64,000 nt of DNA from Gnetum montanum (lineage: Eukaryota; Streptophyta; Gnetopsida; Gnetales; Gnetaceae): positions 56,978 to 120,977 of the forward strand of contig MNCI01004834.1 in assembly GCA_015680685.1 (NCBI GenBank). Reading direction: 5' to 3'. The notes below the pieces were generated by a model. It searched no databases. It had not been told where the DNA came from and worked only from the letters and a program-made list of their open reading frames with translations. Of this stretch, positions 48,790-59,029 are shown one piece after another. The translations under genes and the position numbers were made by a program. Positions within the stretch are counted from its first letter, which is position 1; each line of letters opens with the position of its first letter.

Positions 48790-50650
48790 AACCAACGAAA
48801 TTTATGATGAAGAAGAAGTTTGGAGTACTTAATCTTATGTGGAAGTTTCATATGTTCATGAACACCCCAATGATACTCAAGGACCCTTGGTATCCAACTT
48901 AGGTACCTCTAGTGAGGATGGTACATCTCCTAGAATGAGGGAGCCCGTAAGGCCTAGGGCCTTCTCAATGGTTAGCAAGAGTACATCAGGGGATGATTGG
49001 GAGACTTAAAAAAGTCATGATGAGTCTTCCAATTCTCTCTCTTTCTCTGATCTTTCAACATTAGGTCATGACATAGATGGCTATTCCTCAAGGGGTCGAC
49101 GTAGAAATAAAAATCAAACCCATAGAAAAAATCAAGAACACCAACATGAACATAGACAACATCATCCTAACTCACAAACTCACAACCTACTTAGTGATGA
49201 TGAACCCTTGATGGCCACTAAGAGCCTAATGCATATAACAAAGGCCATTCAAATATCCTACAGGCATCACAAGGAAAGCCATCTACCCAGGCTTGATTTA
49301 AACAACTTTCCTAAGTTCTTGGGAGGCTATGATTTAGATCTACAACATCATTTACAAGTCTTCTATGATACCTATGCATGGAACAACATTGATAATGGGT
49401 GGCAAAGACTTAAGCTCTTTCCTATGACACTTGTTAGCCAAGAAAAAGTATGGTATAGGTCTTTAAAACCAAAATCAATTTGCCATTCACTGACAATGAT
49501 GGAACTCTTCAATGAAAGATATCAAACCCATGCAAGAGTGTCAACCTTGAGGAGACAAATCCAAGAGTGGAAACAAGGGAAACATGAACCCTTGGACATG
49601 GCCTTAGAAAGATATTACTCTTTATTAAACAAATGCATAGGCCATGGGTTCTTCAAGGAGAGGCCAATGTGTCACATCATGGATGGGATTCGTAATGTAG
49701 CGAGGGAGACCCTAGGGATGTATGCCCCAAGTCAACTATATGAACTACAAACCCACCAATTCTAAAAGCTTATTAAGTGGGTAGCAAAAAAAGAAGGAGA
49801 AATAGACAAATGGAAGAATGTTGAAAAACCTCAACAAGACTAAACTCTTAAAGTAACAAAGGTCCATAATCATGAGGAGGAGAAATCAACTCACCTCGAG
49901 GAGGTGGAACCATCCCCATCTTTGCCAATACTAAAATCACTAGATGAAATTGAGGCAAAGATAAATAAGATGATGGAATGGGTATATGAAAAATGCAGAG
50001 AATATGCAAACATTATTAGAGGGAACACTACGCAAGATAACCTGAAAAACCAGAATAAACAAAGGATACCAAACCTAGAAACAGGACAGAACACTATTCG
50101 ACAATCAGAAAGAAGGGCCAATAGAAATAAGAATAGGGGCTCAACTGCAAATCATAAGTACCAATGCAATGTTTGCCTATATGATCACTCTAAAGGCCAA
50201 TGCCCAATCTTGTCACATCTACATGATTTTGTATAGAAGTACTATGCTCAACCATAGTGGCAAAACCCCTAGTCGTGGGGGAGACCATCGCCAAACTAAC
50301 CTCACCCTTCATATTCCCCGACGCCAAGTGCATATTATGTTCAACACCCTGTTTCTCCAATTGGATCAACATCCTTTGCTTCACCTTGTCGTTATCATTC
50401 TCCCGAGTATCATCAATCCATTTCCTCTCCCATGAGATCACCATCTGATGTTCCTTACACTTCTCCTTACTCTCAATATTTTCATCCTTCATCTCCTTCT
50501 ACATCGCCACCTATTGTATCGGAAGGTTTTGCACCACAATACCAACCAATGAACATTACTTATGCTGCTACTGTCAACAGTAGTGGAAATCCTCCACAAT
50601 GTTGGAAGTGTCTTTTCTTTAGGCATGGCTGTAGAAAGAGATAGCATGGT
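48790..50650 (+). pseudogene. gag of the Athila-type element
   Basis: An acidic N-terminal part precedes the open stretch 49208-49765, a retrotransposon gag capsid domain. It shows RLDLNNFPKFLGGYD, then RLKLFPMTLVSQEKVWYRSL (the 'LFPxSLxxxAxxWxxSL' gag signature), ELFNERYQ and EPLDMALERYYSLLNKC. A second frame from 49904 carries a helix and CNVCLYDHSKGQC, a near-complete Cys/His knuckle (50170-50208). A Pro/Ser-rich tail with another CWKCLFFRHGC pair lies at 50440-50643. Frames are shifted between parts. It would build the particle. Confidence 0.75.
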
Positions 50651-52430
50651 TTTAAAACCACTACATCCTCCAACTTAGCACAAGCACAACATAGTGATGC
50701 ACTTTCCTCTTCAAACTTAACACCTCCTATTACCTTATCTAGGCCACCAATTAACACTCCGACAACCATGTGACCCAATGAATATAACAACATGGGAAGA
50801 CATATTGATCCTTGCATACCATCTTATGGTCACGGGTGTCATAGTGGGTCAACTTCTTACCACATGACCACATCATATAATCTTCCCCATTATGCCTACT
50901 TTAATCAACTGTGTGAACCCCAATTTGGGTACATTCCTGCCACTACACCCAAAGACACCTAGTGGTTTGGATATGATCGAACCCTAATATTTCCAACATG
51001 CATGGATCCAAACTTTCCATTTATTAATTCTTGCTATGACCAAAGGTTTAGTCATAGGGGATGCCCCCATTCTAACAAGTAGAATTAGTAAATGTTTTTC
51101 CTTTTCTTTGGTCTTACAATTTTTTGTTTTCTAATTCTTCATTTTTCAATTTGTCATTTTATCTTTTTGTGGGTAATCTCATCCATGAATAAAACCCTCA
51201 TGTAACTAGTCAATTGAGGTGTTGTTCTATGTTATCAAGTCACAAGTAACTAATTATTTGGACAGTGAACCCACAACATCCACCCACCCATTCTATTAAT
51301 AAGAGGTTCTACTCTGGGTATGATGATATTCTTGTTATCATTAAAACTTAAAAGTAACTTTGTACTTATTAAAAAATGACAAAATGAGAGGGAATGGCAA
51401 GAGTGTGACATCAAGGGGATTTGTGGTTTCTCTTTGGAAACATTTGTATGTGCTATCATGCAGCTTGGTTGTACTAAGATCCTTGTAGATCTAATGAAAA
51501 ATGGGAGTAAGAGTTGTGATAAAGGCACTTAATAAAGGAACTCAATGTTATTCTAGAGTGTTCCATTGAAAAGACATGCATCCATGCTTGAAGGTTGGCA
51601 GCTACTCTGAATCCTCGTTGGGAAAGACAAAGTGCAAAAGAAGCTAGACAAAGAAAAAGAAAAGAAAGAAGAACAATAGAAAAGAAAAGATCAAGAAAAA
51701 CATGCTACAGACAAATTCAAATCACTCCTCCCTTGTGCAAAACACTAAGTGATTGTACACTTTTCTATCATGATGCTCTTATGGTTTTCTATCATTGGGA
51801 TGAAATAATGTGATGTCACTAATTAGAGCTATGCACTTGGTTTTGATCTTGGAGCAATAGGCTAATAGTACTTTAATCATGCACAACACCTTGGATTCAT
51901 TGTGCCCAGGGTCAGTTACCTTATGTCTCGATTTCTGCAAGCCCTTCTACAATTCATCTCATCTCACCGTCCAAGTACTTCTAACTTTTGTCTTGTGTGG
52001 CATAGAATTCATACCTCATAACGGTGGTATTTAACATATGTGTGCTTTGTTACACAAGCGTGGATTGCATTTAACCCTTCTACTACCTATGAACATTTTA
52101 AGGTGTAGCTATGCAAGGGCATTATAGGTTGGAACCTGCTTTGGGGAGGATCCACTTGTGTGACTTTTGTAATTTGTACTTGTTGCATACCACCTCATCA
52201 TTTTATACCCTCCAAGTATTTCATTATTAAATTTATTCTTCCCTTTGTCATCATTTTAATCACATGTTCTTTAGAACCACTACATGTCCTTCTTCCTCAC
52301 CCTTTTTAAAGAAGCTTCGTTATATAACTCCATTTTGTTACACTTTTCATGCCTTAATTTCCACTCAACATTATCCTAAACCTTTCCAGTCTACCTCAAA
52401 TCCTACTGTAAAAACTTGAAAATTTATCAA
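50651..52430. other. Interior of the Athila-type element without recognisable pol
   Basis: Tail of gag-like Pro/Tyr-rich reading to about 51080, then AT-rich DNA. A Lys/Arg/Glu-rich frame at 51595-51813 is compositionally biased and not called. No RT motif (xxDD), protease loop or integrase motif was found on either strand, where these genes would be in an autonomous element. Confidence 0.55.
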
Positions 52431-52439
52431 TTTTACTAA

Positions 52440-52735
52440 GTACCCTATTTTAGATAGGATGCAATATCGGGAACCTAGTATTGGGTCCCACGCGATATTG
52501 GGTGCGCACTATCGCATCCATAAAACCTATATATATGGAAGGCCCCTGTGCACATAGAAGTCATTTTCAATAGTTGATACAAGGGGAGTTGTTGCAATTT
52601 TCTTCCATGATTTTTAGCGCTTTGAGAATCTAACATTCAGCTATCAATATCTCACTCGTTAACACTCCAATTTCCCTTCCAACTGAACCTAATTAAACCC
52701 AAAATGTTTAACTCAGTCGTGGGGGAGGGGTACAG
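52440..52735 (+). promoter_or_regulatory. Internal LTR-U3-like promoter module and second purine tract
   Basis: GATATCG/GATATTGGG words like those in the LTR U3 (52459-52520) are followed by a CTATATATATGG TATA-like box at about 52530. Further on, TTTAACTCAGTCGTGGGGGAGGGGTA (52708-52733) resembles the true 3' purine tract TTTAACTC...AGTCATGGGGGTA at 56002-56038. It lies about 0.7 kb upstream of the second ORF. Confidence 0.45.
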
Positions 52736-53059
52736 TTGAATTCATGCATAACTTTTTCAAAATTCACTATCACTTGAAGGATATCATAAAGGTAAGTACT
52801 ATTAAGAAATGTTAAAAACTTATGCCAAACTAATTTTCTTCCTTTACCTAAATTATTTAAATTATTAATTGGAGTCACCTAAGAAATTTGAGCCCAACAT
52901 TAAAACTTTTAGGGAAACTTTCTTGAAAAAATTTCTAACTTTGAATCACACTAAGCAAAAAATTCAAAATTTATTAAAGGCAATGAGTAAGATATGAGAT
53001 AATTGAACTTCTTTAAATAACCTTACTAATAATTGATCCTTGTGTAATTACAGATGGCC

Positions 53060-54003
53060 CTTAAACAAGGACAATAGGGAGGACCTTCTCAAGGTGCATC
53101 CAAATGTCTGAGAAGAGGTAGAGGCCAAGGACCTCACGCAGAACATGTAGAATAGAAGGCACAATCATTTAGCATCCATCAGGAAACCCCTATTATTGCA
53201 CAATCTGATCAAGTAGAAGGGGGAGAGGGTAGGGCATCTAAACAAGGACAACATCTCACGTTGTCCCCAAAATACGTTCAAGCAATTCAAGAAAGGTCCA
53301 CATCCGCTGTAGTGATCATGGAACTTAAATTTGGACCTTTCACCAAATTCGCCCCTGAGCTAATTAAGGATCAACTCAAGGGATCTCCATTATGGCCTGT
53401 CTTCTCGGAAAGTGGAGAATGGTATTTGGGGAAAACCTATCAATTTTGGCATAATAAAGAGGAAGGAACCACCGTCGACATTGATGGAATTTTAGTTGAT
53501 TTCTCCACAAAGGCCATTGCAAAAGTTCTAAATCTTCCAAATACAAGGCCTAAAGTTGCTCATCTATCCACCCTGTCTGATGCTGATGTAAGAAAAATAT
53601 GGCTAAAAAGGACGTATGGCAAAGAAGACAAAACATATGGAGAACTAACACTTGAAGAGAGAATTTATTTTAAAATTGGCACCTATTACATTTTCCCAAT
53701 GAAGGGGTTAAATAGGATTTCTACCTATGTGGCCAAAGGAAGTGTGATCTTGATGGGAAAGGATGATGCCGATTTGCCCCATTTGTATTTAACAGAGATA
53801 TTGATGCAGTTTGAAGAATGAAAGACAAGAAAGTTTGCACTCCCCTTTCCATGTCTAATCAAGAAGCTATGTTGGTGTGCTGGAATTCTGGGGTACACTA
53901 ATAACATCCCCAGAAAAGCTCAAAATGCTTCATATGCTAAATTACTAAAGCCACCAGCACCAAGAACAGATGTTGGTAAGACACTAGAGCCTGAACAAGA
54001 ATA
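53060..54003 (+). pseudogene. Second ORF: 'Transposase_32'-like plant mobile-element protein
   Basis: The open stretch 53261-53821 (186 codons) continues in the same frame through a single TGA to about 54003. Motifs: GPFTKFAPELIKDQLKGSPL, GTTVDIDGILVDFSTKAIAKVLNLPN ('V.V.G..VDFS..AI...L.LP'), ERIYFKIGTYYIFPMKGLNR, and after the stop KFALPFPCLIKKLCWCAGI. The LPFPxLIxxLC ending is characteristic of the family named 'putative plant transposon protein' (Transposase_32), found in plant gypsy elements in a place comparable to env. The role is unknown; despite the family name no catalytic residues are established. The TGA could come from TGG by one transition. Confidence 0.65.
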
Positions 54004-55850
54004 AACATTTGGATCCACTATAGCTTAAATAGTAGGGCCTAGCCAACTCTCAAACACGAGGCTCAACCAACAATAAGAAGCAAAGCCCAGCATGCAGCCC
54101 ACAAGCTAGTAGGACCAACAACCACCACTTCTACCACAAAATTACCGACCGTCGATGAGCCATTTCAGGGCCATCATAGAAATGATCAATTGGGGAAGTA
54201 GGGATGAGGTCAATCTCTTCAAGGTTATTGATGATGTCGTATAGCCCACCATATCAACTGATCATTCAAGGGGCAAGGTCTTAATTCAAACAGAAGGAGG
54301 GAAGTCGCATTGGTCATAACAGACCTCAAGGAATACTACATTATTTCAAGTATAATTAGAAACTAGTGAAGGTTCCATACTGGTGGTCATGCAACACTAG
54401 GATGTAGCTAGAGCAATAGAGGTTGTCACAGATCACATCAAGGAATCATTCAATGTCCCTATTGTTCCACCAGCAAATTTCATGAGAGCACGTGATGCTC
54501 AAGTTCTAGCTGGTACCTCAATGACTCCTGTGAAACATGAGGATACTCTAGATCTCTTGCTGCGAATAGGACAAGTAATGATGTCTTTGTTTGACATCCC
54601 CCAAGATGTCATAGCGGCACAATCAAATCTCATTTCCACTAAGGGAAAGCTGGCCATGGCTAAGGTTAGGGCTGAACACACAGAAGATGAGTTGAAAAGA
54701 CTCCAAGAAAAGGTTGTTGCCCTATAAGATGAACAATGAGATCCATCCCAACTTATTCTAGCCAATCAATTAAAATCATTTAGGATAGAGTAGCTAAATA
54801 AATTGCTAGTGGAGAATAAAAGGGTGGCAATGGAAAAGGAGAAGGCTAATTGGGATGCTTCAAAAGCACAAGCTTAAACATATGCACATGCAAAAGTACT
54901 CAAAGCCTTACAAGAAGAAAATAAACTCCTTGTTGTCGAAAATCTTCAGTTGATGATAGTTGAAAAATAAAAGAATGTTCTTGAGGAAAGTTTTCAGCAA
55001 ATGTGAGAACAACTAATAAGAGTCAACCAAGACATAAGTCACTTAGCCAAAGAGAACAAAGCCCTCTCAATGGAGGAGGTATGTGCCATATGGTAGAAGA
55101 CGATCCTTGAAATAAGCATGTGGCAGAATGAAGCTAAGAGACATGAAAAGTTGAAGGAATATTTCCAAGATCAGGTGGGAATGTCTAAGGAGATCATTGA
55201 AAAAAAGATCCATATGGCCAAGGATCACATTAACTCTTTTAGTGCTCAACACACTGACTGGCAAGCCATACTGGACACTTATGCCTTCACCCACCAAGCA
55301 AAATTAAAGAGCCAAGACTTGTAGATCTAAGATCTCACATAATACATGGAGTTGGGAAATCTACGGTATGCCAACTTGGCCATGTTAATAGCAGGGTGCT
55401 TAAGGACTGAGCTAGAAAAATAAGTGGCTACTACCTATGCCAAATATGAAATAGAGTTTGTTGAACTCAAGAAGGCATTGCAAAGATTAGAGGTGGCAAA
55501 CTCTAAACTAGAGGTGGTAAAAGCTAGCTACCAAGGTCAAAAAGATGTTGCAGTAGACTTGGCTTGATGGCTTATGGATTATCAAGAATTCAGAGACAAA
55601 GACAAAGTCTACAAGGAGGAACGCTAGCTATTTGCGACATGGTACATCAAAGCTAATCAAATATTTCTGTGACTATCGTGTCCATGGGAGGTGCCAACTC
55701 CGTCAAACATTGGAACATCAGCATGGATGGCACATGATCCTCGAACAGAGAAGGAAAAACTTCACACACTCCTTCAAAAGTATCCATTTCAAAAGCCTAG
55801 AGCACAGGATAAAGGAAAAATGCCCATGGATGAGCCACTGCCACTAGGAA
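54004..55850 (+). pseudogene. Coiled-coil C-terminal part of the second ORF
   Basis: The plus strand reads as Lys/Glu/Gln-rich helix with heptad spacing, broken by stops: 54482-54727 (HTEDELKRLQEKVVAL at its end), 54800-55080, 55118-55324 (WQNEAKRHEKLKEYFQDQ) and 55440-55850. Proteins with the Transposase_32-like domain often carry such coiled-coil tails. Whether this was one protein with the upstream domain is inferred from order and strand. Confidence 0.5.
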
Positions 55851-56027
55851 CCAAATGAGTTCCAAAAAATTTTGTATTTTGTGTTGGTGTTCCAATTTTG
55901 TTTTATCTACTCCCACACCGTGACATGAAATAATCCTTAGTCAGTCCATAATCCCATACCTATCCATTGTGTAATCAAATGAACTTTTTCCTCATTTTGT
56001 TTAACTCGAGAACCAGTTTTTATTTAG

Positions 56028-56038
56028 TCATGGGGGTA
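56028..56038 (+). promoter_or_regulatory. Polypurine tract of the Athila-type element
   Basis: GTCATGGGGGTA immediately before the 3' LTR start. The G run is typical for Athila/Tat relatives. Confidence 0.65.
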
Positions 56039-56864
56039 TGATGAATCGTGATTTTCTAGGCCCCGATATCGGGTACACGATATCGTAGCGTGGATACGAT
56101 ATCGTGATTCCTGTGTTAGCCTATAAATATAGCACTCAGATGCATGGGGTGCCACATTAGTTAGTCATTAGGAATCTGAAGTCTTTTTGTTAGTTTTCAG
56201 TTCTTTTCCCAAGTGCATGTTCACAATGTGATGCTTGTAATTGTACAAAACCTTTGTTCAAGTGTGATGTTCTTGGACACACACACGATTGGCAATAAAG
56301 ATTGAGATTACTCCATCGTTGTAGCATTCACTTAGTTTTTTAATTGTTAATTGTTAATTATTTATTATTGTTTTCTTAGTTAATATTTCTTTCATCATCA
56401 TTTACTATTCCTATTGTTAATGCAGAATGAGTACGTCTCAATCACGAACATTTAAGTGTAACTATGTGGTAACCTAGTACCGTATCAAATAGTGTCTCGA
56501 GTGGTGTGCGCTTGGTAATCCCAAGAGTAGTACATGAAGTCCAAGATGCGTACAGATGATTAAGGATGGATGCTCATCGCACTTAGACTAGCTTAGATTT
56601 GATTTCCTATTGCTTATTAGCTCAATTAAGTTATTTCTCATTGGCTTTAGGAGTAGCATAGTAGTAGAAACCACATCATACACCTCACTTTGGACTAAAC
56701 CATACATGACAAAGCAAATACTAGTCCAAGTGGGAAGACAACAAACTGCGATCAACATATAACTATCTAGGTGCCACAACTAGTTCATCCATGGAGTTCA
56801 ACCGGATCATGCGTACACACTCATATTCGTATGGTTGAGTGTAGGGGTACCTCGCCACTCATCA
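56039..56864 (+). repeat. 3' LTR of the Athila-type element
   Basis: TGATGAATCGTG to CACTCATCA, 826 bp. TATAAATA at 56122-56129. U3 keeps CCGATATCGG and CGATATCG palindromes. Confidence 0.9.
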
Positions 56865-56869
56865 CTCAT

Positions 56870-59029
56870 GAAATGCAATGCATTGTGATCTGCAATGGCT
56901 CACATCTCCTCTTCCAATCTAAAAACACAATGAATTAATTATTACAATAGACTACAACAAACTATGATCCACAATTGCTCGTAAATCTAGACTACGACTC
57001 CTTGTCACTTGCATAACCTTGCAGGTCCTCGCCTAACCCTAGAAAGTACATGAAATTGGAAAATACCCTAGATTGTGGCAAGCTATGATCTGCAACTACC
57101 CAGAGGAGTAGATTGTGACTTGTAGTGACCTTATAGTTGCTTGCTTGGGTCACAAAAATCACTCAAATGACTCTAAACAAATTGATAAACACAAACATAT
57201 GATTGCTACTGCTATTAGAACTCACTGAGGATAAGAAAAACCTTTAAGAGTCAGTTGATGTCCTCATCATTAGCTTTTATATTATCAATGTGATCCTAAA
57301 ATTCGAAGAAATTAGTAGATATTTATGTTGATATTATTATATGTATGTTTAACATATTCAACATCATCTTCCTTGTGTATTGAGTACGCTATAGATACTG
57401 TCAAGTTTATAATGAATTGAATTGTATTCATGCCTCCCACATCCACATGTGATATCTACAAGTATTTATAAGCCTCATATAATTGTCATGTCATTGGATA
57501 AAAGATACAACTATTTGTTAAACACTACCCAACACTTAACATTAATTAACTAACGAATCCGCAATGACATTGACATTTTTATTTTAATAGTGAACATCAT
57601 TTAGATAGTTGAAATGTTAAGCTTGATAAATATATCAAATCTTTAATAGTGTATACACTTCAAGAATAAGGAGCATAGTGTACAATGTATATAAACCATT
57701 ACGCAACCCCATCAAAGGAGTAATTCCCAACCTAGGAGCTACTTTGCCATATTCACTATTAAGTTGTTTAAATTTAACATAAAACTTAAATACATAATCA
57801 TTAAAAAGTATCAATTTCCTACACCATTATTCAATTTATGTCGCGAGATAGGAGGATTACATTAGTGAAGAAGTCTTTCAAACTTTTGCATACTACTGCC
57901 AGTGGAAAAGTTACCCAGAATAGTGAAATTTATAAATTTTTTTCTTGTGAGAGACTTGCATACCAAAAGATCGTCTTGACAAATGCAGCATTGGAGCACA
58001 CGTTAAGTGGCCGTCGTCGTATCAATAATAAGAGAAGTAAAGTGAAAGAAATGAAGCAAATGCCGAAGAAAGTGAACGTTAGAGCATCAGAACCGCCATC
58101 CCTCCGTTTTTTGGTGTTTGGTGGCCCTGACCCAACATTTATGTGGTGGGCAACTGTGAGCGCACAAAACAAAAAGTTTGATGCAAATGCCCACGAATGT
58201 TGCCGCTTTATCCCTCAAAAACACCCCACAATAAATATAAAAGATATTATTTTTAAGGCAGATACGCAGCTGTTTTTGAGTGAAAAGATCGCCCACCGTT
58301 TTTCCTTATCCAATTCCCACTGGCGGTCGCCCACTCATCCCTTATCTTTGCTTTTTCTTTTTTTAACACTTTTCCCTCAATTCCTCTCCAACTGAAAATG
58401 ATTTTTTCCCCTTTGTGTACATAAATAATAATTACTTTAATAATAGTGAATGATGTCAAAAGCTTGTCGACCCACTCAATTTTCCGGCAATTAAGCATTC
58501 TCCAGTTGTTGCAATAATAAGCCAATTTTTTCCCTATTTTTTTACCAACTAGAATCGTTATCTACAGAAAATTTAATAACATATAGCTTCGTCTAGTTGC
58601 TGGACATTGGGGAATAGTACAAGAAATATAAATTAGATAGGAGGAACAAGTAGAGCCAAATTAAATACATTCAAAGAGGAGAGCAGAGCAGAGTAGAGCC
58701 GTCTTTGTCATCTCAAGGTGCATTTTGCTTTTGCAGGTACTGTTGTCCAGAGTTTTTTCCACGGCGTTTTGTCTGTTCAAACTAACTCACTCGAGAAAGA
58801 GAATACAGACGGTTGATACAAGTTCTCCTTCTACACTTTGTAGACTAAACTTGCTTGAGCGTATACTGCAAGATTTGCGGAAATGATAGAACACCTTGTA
58901 AAAGAATACCGAAACAAATTGGGGCAAAATTTGAGGAGGTGCTCTTCCTGTACAATTTCTTTTTTCTAATTTTTTTGGTTTTTTGTTCTCTCCCTTCTCT
59001 AGCATCCATGCCGAGGATACTCTTTATTT
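56870..59029. other. Intergenic DNA and 3' flank of the X8 gene
   Basis: No recognised gene. 56870-57480 holds scattered CTATGATC(T/C)GCAAC/AGACTACGACT words. A 185-codon frame at 57838-58395 (plus) begins MSRDRRITLVKKSFKLL and is Lys/Arg-rich early and Leu/Phe-rich late; I recognise no domain, and it may be chance. From about 59029 down to about 58640 the minus strand is the likely 3' UTR of the X8 gene: AAATAAAGA lies five bases after the stop and a GTATTTAATTTGG stretch near 58660 could be a later poly(A) signal. Confidence 0.4.

Larger units (their letters stand above)
47747..56869 (+). mobile_element. Athila/Tat-type non-autonomous LTR element (TSD CTCAT)
   Basis: LTRs at 47752-48599 and 56039-56864 are flanked by exact CTCAT duplications. 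A primer site follows the 5' LTR and a G-rich purine tract precedes the 3' LTR. The interior encodes a gag, a Cys/His motif, a second ORF of the plant 'Transposase_32'-like type and a coiled-coil tail. No protease, RT, RNase H or integrase could be read in any frame. It inserted into the LTR of the chromovirus-like element. Confidence 0.9.

Noticed and set aside
51595-51813. Lys/Arg/Glu-rich 72-codon frame
   Set aside because: Low-complexity AAGAAA-type DNA inside the Athila-type element, with no conserved motif.
57838-58395. 185-codon open frame next to the X8 gene
   Set aside because: No recognised domain, composition changes from Lys/Arg-rich to Leu/Phe-rich, no supporting promoter or splice signals; kept only as a note in the flank.
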